Positions 1-8,133 are shown, counted from the stretch's first letter. The stretch: 43,587 nucleotides of DNA from an uncultured Parafilimonas sp. (GCA_903882935.1 CAIRZB010000036.1:1-43587), one strand, 5' to 3'. Made by a program: numbers and translations. Notes: generated from the sequence alone by a model not told the origin.

Positions 1-123
1 CACCGCTCATTTATCAGTTTCATCGTTAATATGATTGCCGGGCTTGTGGCCTACAACTTCCTCCCTAAAAAACCGGCCATCAGCTATCAAAAAGACTATT
101 CTATCCAATTACATGCATTTTGA
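1..123 (+). CDS. C-terminal fragment of a probable IS982-family transposase (cut by window edge)
   Basis: Frame 1 is open from the first base to a TGA at 121-123 and encodes about 40 residues. The peptide begins HRSFISFIVNMIAGLVAY and then has FLPKKPAI. This resembles, from memory, the C-terminal tail of IS982-type DDE transposases of Bacteroidota, where a basic start, a hydrophobic 'N-L-x-x-G-L-x-A-Y' stretch and a PKKP turn are usual. The 5' part lies outside the window, so it cannot be said whether the element is intact. A terminal-repeat-like sequence starts directly after the stop codon, which supports the call. The fragment is short, so a different transposase family remains possible. 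Confidence 0.55.
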   Translation, partial: HRSFISFIVNMIAGLVAYNFLPKKPAISYQKDYSIQLHAF

Positions 124-139
124 TTAATCGAACTCAGGT
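124..139. repeat. Probable right terminal inverted repeat of the IS982-like element
   Basis: Read on the minus strand, the 16 bases next to the transposase stop are ACCTGAGTTCGATTAA. IS982-family ends characteristically begin with ACC, so the insertion would end at base 139 and host DNA would start at 140 (TAATAATA...). The matching left end is outside the window, so neither the pairing nor a target duplication can be verified. Confidence 0.5.
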
Positions 140-255
140 TAATAATATTTCTGTTGGGGCCTAAATTTTACCAACGGCAAACAGTTAAGCCTTTGTGCGT
201 TTAGGCTGGTGGCGGGCGGCCGTTTGTTGGGGTACCGCAAACACGAAATAGAGGG

Positions 256-263
256 TATATTTG
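256..263 (+). promoter_or_regulatory. -7 box (TATATTTG) of the metallo-hydrolase gene
   Basis: TATATTTG matches the Bacteroidota TAnnTTTG -7 consensus and lies 34 bases before the ATG at 298. No TTG lies at the usual distance upstream; the nearest is about 26 bases away. Confidence 0.45.
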
Positions 264-297
264 CCATACGAACGGCAACGCAAACCAACTTGACAAT

Positions 298-1284
298 ATG
301 AAAGCAACTATATTATTAACCACCCTGTTTTGTATAATAACCATGGCCTGTAATAACCCGCAAACAAGGCAGCCGGATAGCTGGTGCAACCAAAAACCAC
401 GTGCGCAATTTGCTAACCTTAAGGAGGTGCCTACCACCCGAGCTTGGTTTAAAGTGTACAAGGTGGGCGATAATGTGTGGGCCATGGTGGAGCCGTATAA
501 TTACCAAGAGGTAATATCGTATTTGATTGTTGGAAAAGAAAAGGCTTTGTTGTTTGATACCGGCATGGGGCTAGATACTATATCGGCATTGGTAAAGGAA
601 CTTACAAGCCTGCCCGTGGTGGTACTAAACTCGCACACGCATTACGACCATATAGGCGGCAACGCCGAATTTGACAGCATTCTCGCCCTTAATACGCCCT
701 ACACCATACACAACGCGCAATTCGGTTGGGCGCACCCCGTAGTAAAGGATGAAGTTACCCCAGCTGCTTTTTGCCGGGAAAAGCTGCCGCAAGTAGATAC
801 GGCCAACTACCATATAAGGCCATTTAACATCAGCCGCTTTATACCGGATGGGTACAAGATACAGCTGGGCGGCCGTGAGTTGGAGGTATTGGCCGTACCG
901 GGCCATGCGCCTGATGCCGTTGCCTTGCTGGATAAACAAAACGGTTACCTTTTTACCGGTGATACTTTTTACGAAGGCCCCATTTATCTTTTTGCCGAAG
1001 GCACCGATGTTAAGGCCTACGGCCAGAGTATTGCCAAGCTGGCATTGCTGGCGCCGCAGTTGAAACAGTTGTACCCTGCCCACAACACCCCGTTGGCACA
1101 ACCTGCGCAATTGGTGGCCGTTAAGAAAGCCTTTGATGATATTATGGATGGGAATGTAAACGGGTTTGATGCCGCCGCCACTGCGGAGTATGCCTTTGCA
1201 AAAGATGCCATGTTTTTTGCGTTCAGAGGGTTTTCGTTTTTGATAGATGGGCAGCAATTGGAGGCCGCAAGTTTGAAAAAGTAG
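298..1284 (+). CDS. Metallo-beta-lactamase-fold hydrolase, predicted lipoprotein
   Basis: The 328-residue protein starts with a lipoprotein signal (hydrophobic residues 4-16, lipobox ITMAC with Cys18), so it should be anchored in the envelope. The zinc-binding signature HTHYDH is at residues 113-118. Further ligands are His203 (PGHAPD), Asp222 (FTGDTF) and His262 (YPAHN), so the binuclear metal site of the superfamily is complete. The class covers glyoxalase II-like thioesterases, lactonases and beta-lactamases, and the substrate cannot be told from sequence. The gene stands alone, with the IS end upstream and serine dehydratase convergent downstream. Confidence 0.85.
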   Translation: MKATILLTTLFCIITMACNNPQTRQPDSWCNQKPRAQFANLKEVPTTRAWFKVYKVGDNVWAMVEPYNYQEVISYLIVGKEKALLFDTGMGLDTISALVKELTSLPVVVLNSHTHYDHIGGNAEFDSILALNTPYTIHNAQFGWAHPVVKDEVTPAAFCREKLPQVDTANYHIRPFNISRFIPDGYKIQLGGRELEVLAVPGHAPDAVALLDKQNGYLFTGDTFYEGPIYLFAEGTDVKAYGQSIAKLALLAPQLKQLYPAHNTPLAQPAQLVAVKKAFDDIMDGNVNGFDAAATAEYAFAKDAMFFAFRGFSFLIDGQQLEAASLKK

Positions 1285-1308
1285 GCATATGCTGCCACCA
1301 AGGTATTT

Positions 1309-1390
1309 CTTTGCGCCTTAGTGTCTTTGCGCGACACCATCAACTCCGTCGGAGGCGGAGTAAAAGAATATCTCACGCTAAGGCGCAAAG
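1309..1390. repeat. Imperfect inverted repeat between convergent genes
   Basis: Bases 1309-1323 (CTTTGCGCCTTAGTG) are mirrored by 1374-1390 (CACGCTAAGGCGCAAAG). A smaller hairpin is nested inside (ACTCCG at 1343-1348 with CGGAGT at 1356-1361). The segment lies between two convergent stop codons (1284 and 1443) and may end transcription from both sides. The sequence style resembles dispersed intergenic repeats of Bacteroidota, but no second copy was found here. Confidence 0.6.
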
Positions 1391-1442
1391 CCGCAAAGGT
1401 GGGAAAGCAACAGGAAAGTTATTGATGATAGTAGAAACCCCT

Positions 1443-3020
1443 TTAGCACACCTTATAAAATTTTTGCGGCTGCTCATTCAGTTGTTCCTCAATCGCCTTA
1501 GCAGCCTTGGTAACGGACAGGCCGCCAAGGTTGGTGCAGCGCAGCGTATGGTGAATTTCATTACCCACCGCCTGCATGGTTTCTATCACCTCATCCAATG
1601 GAACCAAATGGTTATAGTCGGCCAGGGCCATGTTGGCGCAGGATACTGCGTTGGTGGCAGCCATTACATTGCGGCCGAGGCAGGGTGCCTCCACACGGTT
1701 GCCAATCGGGTCACAAATCAACCCCAGGCAGTTTTGCAACGCCAGCGATGCTGCCCCCATACACTGTTCCAGCGTGCCGCCCGCCATACCGGTGATAGCC
1801 GCAGCCGCCATGCCCGAGCCAGAGCCGCACTCTGCCATGCACCCGCCTACCTCGGCCGCAAACGTGGCATGCGCGGTAATAAACACACCGATAAGCCCTG
1901 CGGCCAGCATGCCTTTCACCACCTCGTCTTCGGGTAGCTGTAGGGTGTCTGCAATGCCAATCAAGGCGCCGGGCAAAGCCCCACAACTGCCCGCAGTGGG
2001 TGCGGCCACAATAACCCCCATGGAACTTTTTACTTCCATCATCGCCGACACATACATGATGATGGTGTTGATGGCGTTGCCGCCAATCAGGCGGTTGTTT
2101 TCCATTTGCGCCTTCAGTTGTACCGACTGGCTGCCCAAAATACGGTCGTGGTAATTCGTGCCTTTCAATCCCAGTTGTATGCTGGCCGACATAATGCGCA
2201 CAATGGCGCGCATTTTTTCAAACACTTCGCCCTCGGTTATGTTGCCCCTGGCACTTTCATAGGCTGCGGCCAATTGCCATAACGCCAAGTTTTTACCATC
2301 GTTATAGGCGAACATTTCTTCCCCGGTAATAAAAGGCACGGATAGGTTTTTCCGGCTCATAACGGGTAGTACAGGGCCCATTTTTTTTATAAACAAAACG
2401 CCGTCCATCGCCAGCAATTCGTTGCATAGGCCTTCCGGTAAAAACTCCTGCGCTTTTATTTCAACAAAGCCAATATCGCCTTGGTGCAGGGTAATATCGT
2501 CGTACAAAAACGCAGCTTGTAAAAAACCAACCACTTTCGTAGCATCTGTGCAGTATACCAGCGTTTCAAAAAAATCACCTTGCATGCTCACCGGTGCGCC
2601 GTCAATCTCTATCACCTCAATCATGCCCCCACCGGTTGATATGGCCGTTAGCCGCCTGCTTTCGTGCCGGTTGCTCATGGTAAGCTTGTAGGTGTTGGGG
2701 TGGGCGGCGCCAATGCCGTGTATTTCAATATCAACCGCAATACCTTCAATGCCCAAAAAATGCTCGCTGTCGGGCAGGCGTTCGTCGTAGGCCTCCCAGC
2801 CTAAAAAACCACCAAACAAGCCCATGTCGCTGCCTTGGCTTTTGTGCGTGGTGGCTAGGGATCCGTTGGTGTCAAACTCCACCAGCACATGGTTTATAGC
2901 ACCACCCATCAGGTCGCGGCACAGCCTGCCGATACGCAATGATGCCGCGCAATGTGAGCTGGACGGGCCGCGCATAACCGGGCCAATAACGTCGTTAAAT
3001 ATACTGGGGTAGTTGTTCAT
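1443..3020 (-). CDS. sdaA: L-serine ammonia-lyase (serine dehydratase), iron-sulfur type, single chain
   Basis: The 525-residue protein should deaminate L-serine to pyruvate and ammonia in the cytoplasm using a [4Fe-4S] cluster. The N-terminal half (about 1-190) is the 'beta' domain, beginning with the family motif IGPVMRGPSSSH. The C-terminal half is the catalytic 'alpha' domain with GSCGALPG, GGCMAECGSGSGMA and CLGLICDPIGNRVEAPC, which hold the cluster cysteines. Both domains are in one chain, as in E. coli SdaA, but this protein is longer than that enzyme (about 450 residues). The start at 3020 begins directly with the conserved N terminus (MNNYPSIFNDVIGP). It diverges from modA and converges with the metallo-hydrolase, so it is probably monocistronic. 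Confidence 0.92.
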   Translation of the reverse strand: MNNYPSIFNDVIGPVMRGPSSSHCAASLRIGRLCRDLMGGAINHVLVEFDTNGSLATTHKSQGSDMGLFGGFLGWEAYDERLPDSEHFLGIEGIAVDIEIHGIGAAHPNTYKLTMSNRHESRRLTAISTGGGMIEVIEIDGAPVSMQGDFFETLVYCTDATKVVGFLQAAFLYDDITLHQGDIGFVEIKAQEFLPEGLCNELLAMDGVLFIKKMGPVLPVMSRKNLSVPFITGEEMFAYNDGKNLALWQLAAAYESARGNITEGEVFEKMRAIVRIMSASIQLGLKGTNYHDRILGSQSVQLKAQMENNRLIGGNAINTIIMYVSAMMEVKSSMGVIVAAPTAGSCGALPGALIGIADTLQLPEDEVVKGMLAAGLIGVFITAHATFAAEVGGCMAECGSGSGMAAAAITGMAGGTLEQCMGAASLALQNCLGLICDPIGNRVEAPCLGRNVMAATNAVSCANMALADYNHLVPLDEVIETMQAVGNEIHHTLRCTNLGGLSVTKAAKAIEEQLNEQPQKFYKVC

Positions 3021-3146
3021 GGCGGTTGTATTTGGATGGAGGAAACTACGGACGATTTTTTCCGAAGTTCGGTATTTTGGAGATAATTTTCAAGTTGAAG
3101 TATATACCCTCCATTGGCACCCATAAAACAGGTGCCGATAAACAAT

Positions 3147-3154
3147 TACATTTG
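3147..3154 (+). promoter_or_regulatory. -7 box (TACATTTG) of modA
   Basis: TACATTTG matches TAnnTTTG and ends 18 bases before the ATG at 3173. This supports that start over the longer upstream reading frame. No clear -33 TTG is present at normal spacing. A small hairpin (GGCACC/GGTGCC, 3116-3136) lies just upstream. Confidence 0.5.
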
Positions 3155-3172
3155 TGTATGCATTTACCAACC

Positions 3173-3937
3173 ATGAAAAAATACGTAATCTTTATACTTC
3201 TCCTTCTTGGGTTAACAGCCACGAGTTTTAAAAAGCCGCAGGCAAAATTAACGGTGGCCGTGGCTGCCAATATGCAATATGCTTTTAAAGCCTTGCAGGC
3301 GGATTATGAAAAATCATCAGGGGTTACCATCGATGCCATCATCGGTTCTTCCGGCAAACTTACCCAGCAAATAACGGAGGGTGCGCCGTTTGATGTGTTT
3401 ATCTCGGCAGATACCAAATACCCGCAAATACTGTATCAAAACAAACTTATACCCGATACGCCCAGGGTGTATGCCAACGGGGTGTTGGTGTTGTGGAGTG
3501 CCAAGCCGGGTATAAAGCCTACGGCCGATTTGGGCATGTTGCTGGGGCAGCATGTAAAAGCCATTGCCATTGCCAACCCCGCCACTGCACCGTACGGGGC
3601 AGCAGCAGAAGAAATACTGAAAAACGACCACTTGCTTGATAAGGTGCGCCCAAAACTGGTGTACGGCGAAAGCATTACCCAAACCAGCCAGTTTATTGCT
3701 ACCGGTGCGGCGGATATTGGCTTTACTGCCAAGGCTGTTGTGCTAAGTAACGAAATGAAGGGCAAAGGCATATGGGTGGAGCTTGACGCGAAGCAATATG
3801 CACCCATCAGCCAGGCGGCTGTGCTGCTATCGCATGGTGTTAAAAACAACGCGCAGTCATCCAAGGCTTTTTACGACTACCTTTATAGCAACCGGGCAAA
3901 AAAAATACTCAAACAGTTTGGGTACCTGGTTAAGTAA
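3173..3937 (+). CDS. modA: Molybdate ABC transporter, substrate-binding protein ModA
   Basis: The 254-residue protein captures molybdate (or tungstate) in the periplasm and delivers it to ModBC. A signal peptide covers about residues 1-20 (MKKYVIFILLLLGLTA). The mature part starts with KLTVAVAANMQYAFKALQ and continues with IIGSSGKLTQQI and GAPFDVFISAD, the oxyanion-binding motifs of the family. The ATG at 3173 was chosen because the signal peptide starts there and a -7 box lies just upstream. An in-frame ATG at 3158 is an alternative. modB starts 240 bp downstream across a large inverted repeat, an unusually wide gap for this operon. Confidence 0.92.
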   Translation: MKKYVIFILLLLGLTATSFKKPQAKLTVAVAANMQYAFKALQADYEKSSGVTIDAIIGSSGKLTQQITEGAPFDVFISADTKYPQILYQNKLIPDTPRVYANGVLVLWSAKPGIKPTADLGMLLGQHVKAIAIANPATAPYGAAAEEILKNDHLLDKVRPKLVYGESITQTSQFIATGAADIGFTAKAVVLSNEMKGKGIWVELDAKQYAPISQAAVLLSHGVKNNAQSSKAFYDYLYSNRAKKILKQFGYLVK

Positions 3938-3967
3938 CTTATTTAAGACATTGGTTCAAATTGCATT

Positions 3968-4127
3968 AAAGGCATCCATCGTTCCGAAGGAACGAATTAA
4001 AGCCTCACAATTTATGTCTTTGTCTACCCACCAAACGTCTTTACAGGACGTGCCGTAGGTACGTTGGGTGGGTAGAAAATATAAATAATAGATGGCTGTT
4101 CGTTCCGTAGGAACGATGGGTGCTTTT
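3968..4127. repeat. Large nested inverted repeat between modA and modB
   Basis: The outer arms (3968-3994 and 4101-4127) are about 27 bases with few mismatches, and each contains its own small palindrome (CGTTCCGAAGGAACG at 3980-3994; CGTTCCGTAGGAACG at 4101-4115). The inner arms CTACCCACCAAACGT (4024-4038) and ACGTTGGGTGGGTAG (4061-4075) pair with one mismatch. It has the look of a non-coding mobile palindromic repeat (REP- or MITE-like). No terminal T-run follows, so it may rather affect mRNA stability between modA and modBC. Confidence 0.75.
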
Positions 4128-4177
4128 AATTGCTATTAAACCATCAAGAATTATCTTATGCTTTACAGCCATCACCT

Positions 4178-4855
4178 ATGATTGATTTGCAGCCTTTTTG
4201 GTTAACCATAAAACTAGCTACGCTTACCACGTTTATTTTGCTGGCGGTATCTATACCGCTGGCCAGTTGGCTGTCGCAAAAACGGGGCGTATTTAAAACG
4301 GTTGTGCAGGTGGTAGCCGGCATGCCGTTGGTGTTGCCTCCGTCGGTTATAGGTTTTTACCTGCTGCTGGCCTTTAGCCCCACGGGGTGGCTGGGTGGCT
4401 TTTTGGAAACACATTTTAACACCAGGCTGGTATTTTCGTTTGCCGGGCTGGTGATAGGTTCGGTTGTTTACAGCCTGCCATTTATGGTGTACCCTATACA
4501 ATCGGGGCTGGCATCGCTGCCGCCCTCGTTAAAAGAAGCGTCTTTTTCGCTTGGCAAAAGCAGGTGGCAAACCCTTACCAAGGTGTTGCTTCCCAACATA
4601 AAACCGGCGTTGCTGTCGGGCATAGTGCTTACCATGGCCCACACCATTGGCGAGTTTGGCGTGGTGTTGATGATAGGGGGAAACATACCAGGCAAAACAC
4701 GGGTGGCTTCTATTGCCGTGTACGATGCGGTGGAGAGCATGGACTATCACAACGCCAACGCTTACGCCCTTATACTTTTTGCCACATCGTTCATTATTTT
4801 GCTGGCCCTATATTTTTTTAATTACCGCTTACAACGTGTAAAACAGCATGGTTAA
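4178..4855 (+). CDS. modB: Molybdate ABC transporter permease ModB
   Basis: The 225-residue inner-membrane protein has about five hydrophobic helices. It carries the ABC-permease loop (EASFSLGKSRWQTLTKVLLPNIKPALLSG would be the EAA region, beginning near residue 120). The following segment, HTIGEFGVVLMIGGNIPGKT, is highly typical of ModB. The start at ATG 4178 fits the family N terminus (MIDLQPFWLTIKLA); a reading frame open further upstream runs into the inverted repeat. Its end overlaps modC by 8 bases, so the two should be translationally coupled. Confidence 0.92.
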   Translation: MIDLQPFWLTIKLATLTTFILLAVSIPLASWLSQKRGVFKTVVQVVAGMPLVLPPSVIGFYLLLAFSPTGWLGGFLETHFNTRLVFSFAGLVIGSVVYSLPFMVYPIQSGLASLPPSLKEASFSLGKSRWQTLTKVLLPNIKPALLSGIVLTMAHTIGEFGVVLMIGGNIPGKTRVASIAVYDAVESMDYHNANAYALILFATSFIILLALYFFNYRLQRVKQHG

Positions 4856-5687
4856 ATTTTCGCTTACTAAAACGCTGCAGGGCGCAGAAGGCTTGTTACC
4901 ATTGTGTGTGCAATGTAATATTCAGGCCGGTCAATTGGTGGGTTTGTACGGGCAAAGCGGTGCCGGCAAAACCAGCATATTGCGTATGTTGGCCGGTTTT
5001 ATGCAGCCAGAGGGGGGCGAAATAATTTGCAATGGCCAGGTTTGGTACAGCGGTAGCCAAAAAATATACGTACCGCCGCAAAAAAGAAACGTTGGCTTTG
5101 TGTTTCAGGATTATGCGTTGTTTCCTAATATGAACGTGCGGCAAAACCTGTTGTTTGCCCTGCAAAAAGGGCAGGGGGCAGGCGTTGTGGATGAATTGCT
5201 AGCCCTAACAGGGTTGGACGGGTTGCAAAAACATAAAATACAAACACTTTCCGGGGGGCAAAAACAACGGGTGGCGTTGGCAAGGGCACTTGTGCGAAAG
5301 CCTGCGTTGTTACTGCTGGATGAACCGCTTTCGGCCGTTGATAATGCGCTGCGGGCCGGCTTACAGGGCACCTTGGCACAACTGCACCGGCTGTACAAGG
5401 TAACCACCGTGCTAGTTAGCCACAACATACACGAAGTAGCCAAACTTTGCGATACAGTAATTCTGTTAGAGGCTGGTGGGGTAAAGGCCCAAGGCGCCCC
5501 CGCCGAGATGTTTTTTGGTAATAACGGCAATGGCCACACGCTTACGGGCATTGTGTTGGGTACCCAAAAGTCAGGGCTGGGGTTTGTGGCAACTGTATTA
5601 GTAGGCGACGAAATTGTAAAAATACCTTGTGCCGAAGATTTGCCTAAAGGGCAAACCATTAATGTTGGCCTACAGCAACTGGTGTAA
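4848..5687 (+). CDS. modC: Molybdate ABC transporter ATP-binding protein ModC
   Basis: The 279-residue ATPase powers ModB. Walker A is GQSGAGKTS (residues 35-43), followed by a Q-loop in VFQDYALFPNM, the signature LSGGQKQRVALARAL, Walker B LLLLDEPLSAVD and a switch histidine in VLVSHNIHE. The last 45 or so residues (GIVLGTQ...) look like a short TOBE-type molybdate-binding module. The protein is clearly shorter than E. coli ModC (about 350 residues), which has a longer C-terminal regulatory part. The gene starts inside the end of modB and is followed by a strong terminator. Confidence 0.92.
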   Translation: MVKFSLTKTLQGAEGLLPLCVQCNIQAGQLVGLYGQSGAGKTSILRMLAGFMQPEGGEIICNGQVWYSGSQKIYVPPQKRNVGFVFQDYALFPNMNVRQNLLFALQKGQGAGVVDELLALTGLDGLQKHKIQTLSGGQKQRVALARALVRKPALLLLDEPLSAVDNALRAGLQGTLAQLHRLYKVTTVLVSHNIHEVAKLCDTVILLEAGGVKAQGAPAEMFFGNNGNGHTLTGIVLGTQKSGLGFVATVLVGDEIVKIPCAEDLPKGQTINVGLQQLV

Positions 5688-5727
5688 AATTATCCTATTG
5701 CGCAGGCTGCGGCAGGTATCAAAAAAA

Positions 5728-5758
5728 CATCCCGCATAAGGTGCGGGATGCTTTTTTT
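5728..5758 (+). terminator. Rho-independent terminator after modC
   Basis: A perfect 9-bp stem (CATCCCGCA at 5728-5736, TGCGGGATG at 5742-5750) with a 5-base loop is followed by C and eight T. It lies 41 bases past the modC stop and closes the mod operon. Confidence 0.9.
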
Positions 5759-5857
5759 TGGACAAGCAACAAATAACGTTGCCATAAGTGGCCTGTATTG
5801 TTTAATACAGATGTTTGGCTGCGGAGTGTTTGATTAAACAAAAATAACAGAAAAATA

Positions 5858-6235
5858 TTAACAGGCAATAGCTTTGTATAAATGCCGCCGTATACTTTGC
5901 AACAGTTCTTTTGCCGTTACTGGCTTTTGCAAGTATTCGTCAGCCCCACGCGAAAGGCTTTCTGAAACATAAAATTCACCGTCCATAATTGACATAACAA
6001 TCACTTTGGTATCCCTGCTGGCAATATTGCCCCTAATGTCATCCAAAAGGTCGAGGCCGCTTGCAAATGGCATTAATATGTCGGTAACCACCAAGTCGTA
6101 CTTTTTTTTCCTTACCATTTCCATGCCTTGTAGGCCATCTGCCGCACAATCCACCAAATACCCGTTGTTTTCCAGCAGGTAGCTCAATATTTTGGCGTAC
6201 AGCGGGTCGTCTTCAACTAATAAAATTTCATGCAT
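5858..6235 (-). CDS. Single-domain response regulator (CheY-like receiver)
   Basis: The 125-residue protein is a receiver domain only: acidic pair EDD at residues 8-10, phosphate-accepting Asp52 (VVTDILMP), and Lys104 in LQKPV. No output domain follows. It probably passes a phosphoryl group to, or interacts with, a partner encoded elsewhere. The start at 6235 places LLVEDD at the usual position; an upstream in-frame start would add 28 residues with no receiver similarity. No kinase gene is adjacent. Confidence 0.88.
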   Translation of the reverse strand: MHEILLVEDDPLYAKILSYLLENNGYLVDCAADGLQGMEMVRKKKYDLVVTDILMPFASGLDLLDDIRGNIASRDTKVIVMSIMDGEFYVSESLSRGADEYLQKPVTAKELLQSIRRHLYKAIAC

Positions 6236-6287
6236 GGCCGATTGCGTTGGGATATTGTAAGTTACAAATAATTTCCGCTTATCCTTG

Positions 6288-6295
6288 CAAATGTA
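6288..6295 (-). promoter_or_regulatory. -7 box (TACATTTG, minus strand) of the response regulator
   Basis: The minus-strand TACATTTG matches TAnnTTTG and lies 52 bases before the ATG at 6235. It lies inside the longer upstream frame, which supports the shorter start. No -33 element is evident. Confidence 0.45.
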
Positions 6296-6473
6296 GATTT
6301 GGTAAGCAGGTTTACGCATTAAATAAGCGTTGAAACGGCATAAAATAGGCTTAAGAAAACATATAATGCTTTTTGGGTTTGCAAAATAGGCAGCTGTTTT
6401 AAAACAGACGGCCGTATGATAAATTGTGGATGCCCCCTTGTGCCAAAAACCAGCTTTAATAAATAACTCTCAC

Positions 6474-6481
6474 TACCTTTG
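6474..6481 (+). promoter_or_regulatory. -7 box (TACCTTTG) of the DUF2027/Smr gene
   Basis: TACCTTTG matches TAnnTTTG and ends 18 bases before the ATG at 6500. It supports that start over the in-frame alternative at 6479, which would overlap the promoter. Confidence 0.5.
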
Positions 6482-6499
6482 CCAACAATTTTTTACAGA

Positions 6500-7525
6500 A
6501 TGAAATACCAGATTGGCGATGAGATTATTGTGCTGCACAGCAATGAGGAAGGCAAGGTGATTGAGATTATGAACGACAAAATGGTGATGATAGAAGTGCG
6601 GGGCGTGAAATTTCCGGCTTATATGGACCAGATTGATTTCCCCTATTTTGCCCGGTTTACCAAAAAGAAAGTGGTGGAAGAAAAAAAGCCCGCCAAAACC
6701 TATATTGACCAGGTACCCAAAGAAAAGCCCGTACCCAATGCCATTAAAACATCAGAAGGGGTTTGGCTAAGTTTTGTGCCCAAATTTAGTTTGGATGAGT
6801 TTAACGATGAGGTGGTTGACTTGCTGAAAATTTACTTGGTAAACAAAACCGACAAAGGGTTCCATTTTACCTACCGGCAGGATTTTTTGGGTAAAGAAAA
6901 TTTTGAATTGAAGAATGAGGTGCTGGCGTTTCACGATTTTTACCTGCACGATATTTCGTTTGCATCTTTAAACGACAGCCCTTCGTTTCATATTGCGTTT
7001 TCGCTGGTAACACCGGCAAAAAACAAGGCCGAGGTACACGAAACAAGCCTGAAGTTAAAACCCAAGCAGGCTTTTCAGCGCATAGAGGAAATGAAAGCGA
7101 AAAATGAACCCACCGTTAGCTATAAACTTTTTGACGAATACCCCAACAAGGCAACAGTTGATAAGCAGGAATTAACAGGTGCGGCCAAAAAAGCCTATAA
7201 CCTGTATGAGGCCAATAAAATAAAGCAAAACCTTGAACCTGCCCGTAGCGTAGTTGACCTGCACATGGAAAAGCTGAGCGACAACTGGAAGCACATGAGC
7301 AATTTTGAAATTCTCACGATGCAATTGAACGAGTTTGAAAAATGGTACGAGCTTGCAGTGGCGCACCACCAGCAATCCCTGATAGTGATACATGGTGTTG
7401 GTACAGGTAAATTAAGGGATGAAATACACGATATATTAAAAACGAAAAAAGAGGTGCGCTTTTTTATAAACAAATACGACCCGCGCTTTGGCTACGGTGC
7501 CACGGAGATATTTTTTAATACGTAA
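6500..7525 (+). CDS. DUF2027 protein with C-terminal Smr (MutS2-like) domain
   Basis: The 341-residue soluble protein has a small N-terminal beta domain (about 1-55, YQIGDEIIVLHSNEEGKVI) of the DUF2027 type, a lysine-rich linker, a middle beta domain (about 80-190), and a C-terminal Smr domain (about 250-341). The Smr part shows VVDLHMEKL, the core IVIHGVGTGKLRDEI and a final GYGATEIFF. Smr domains are nucleic-acid nucleases or binders, known from MutS2, but no MutS ATPase is present here. This architecture is common in Bacteroidota and its role is unknown. It is probably monocistronic. Confidence 0.85.
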   Translation: MKYQIGDEIIVLHSNEEGKVIEIMNDKMVMIEVRGVKFPAYMDQIDFPYFARFTKKKVVEEKKPAKTYIDQVPKEKPVPNAIKTSEGVWLSFVPKFSLDEFNDEVVDLLKIYLVNKTDKGFHFTYRQDFLGKENFELKNEVLAFHDFYLHDISFASLNDSPSFHIAFSLVTPAKNKAEVHETSLKLKPKQAFQRIEEMKAKNEPTVSYKLFDEYPNKATVDKQELTGAAKKAYNLYEANKIKQNLEPARSVVDLHMEKLSDNWKHMSNFEILTMQLNEFEKWYELAVAHHQQSLIVIHGVGTGKLRDEIHDILKTKKEVRFFINKYDPRFGYGATEIFFNT

Positions 7526-7532
7526 AGTTTAA

Positions 7533-7683
7533 CACGAATTAGAGCGAATTACACGAATTTTAAAGCCAACAAAGATTGGCTGATGTTAATGATTATTACT
7601 TCTAATGTGTACTACCATTTGCTTCTTAATTCGTGTAATTCGGTTTAATTCGTGATATAACCCTTCTTTATTCGTGTAATAAA
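7533..7683. repeat. AT-rich inverted repeat upstream of the RNase P RNA gene
   Basis: The arm at 7533-7559 (CACGAATTAGAGCGAATTAC followed by ACGAATT) is mirrored at 7627-7654 (TAATTCGTGTAATTCGGTTT, then AATTCGTG) with few mismatches. A third partial unit (ATTCGTGTAATAAAT) follows at 7669-7683. The unit ATTCGTGTAATTCG recurs inside each arm. It resembles dispersed intergenic repeats of this phylum; its function is unknown. Confidence 0.65.
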
Positions 7684-7685
7684 TT

Positions 7686-7693
7686 TATTTTTG
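7686..7693 (+). promoter_or_regulatory. -7 box (TATTTTTG) of the RNase P RNA gene
   Basis: TATTTTTG matches TAnnTTTG and lies about 10 bases before the predicted 5' end of the RNA, which is the expected distance. The last inverted-repeat unit ends directly in front of it. Confidence 0.5.
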
Positions 7694-7703
7694 CAACTGC
7701 TAT

Positions 7704-8048
7704 AAACCTGGCTATCGCGGGCCGATTGTATTGGCACGAGGAAAGTCTGGACAGCATAGGGCGACCCACCGGTGAAGAGCCGGCTATGCCGATTTATCGG
7801 TATAAGAGACAGTGCCACAGAAAATAACTTTCCCGATTGCATTGGGATAAAGGTGAAAATGTGGGGTAAGGGCCCACGGCATTATGCAGTAATGTGTAAC
7901 GCGGGTAAACCTTGGGTGCTGTAATGCCATGTATATTCCGTATAGTAAGCTGCCCGTTTACTTACTCCGCCTTGGCGAGGTTTGCGGAAAGGGTAGGCAG
8001 CAACAGGTGTACAGTAATGTGCATCGTAGATAAATGATAGCCTTTTTT
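7704..8048 (+). ncRNA. rnpB: RNase P RNA (class A), catalytic RNA of tRNA 5' maturation
   Basis: The segment has the conserved core of bacterial RNase P RNA: GAGGAAAGTCTGGACA near 7738, AGAGACAGTGCCACAGAAAA near 7806, GGGTAAGGGCCCAC near 7863, a GTAAACCTTGGGTGC stretch near 7903, and the 3' core AGATAAATGATAGCC at 8028-8042. The terminal helix P1 is seen as GGCTATC (7710-7716) paired with GATAGCC (8036-8042). Six T follow, acting as a terminator. A variable stem near 7945-8003 is built from GCTGCC...GGCAGC arms. The exact 5' end is uncertain by about 10 bases. Confidence 0.93.
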
Positions 8049-8133
8049 GCTTGATGCAGAAAAAACAGAATCCGGCTTACAGGTTTATAGCTTTTTTTCC
8101 TTCCATACCATCTGCTACAGTGATATTACACTT

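Noticed and set aside
625-1257. A 210-codon open frame on the minus strand inside the metallo-hydrolase gene
   Set aside because: It is fully antisense to a gene with a complete zinc site and shows no domain or signal sequence.
3116-3136. Molybdenum-cofactor riboswitch upstream of modA
   Set aside because: Only a short 6-bp hairpin is present, far too small for that RNA, and a promoter box lies downstream of it.
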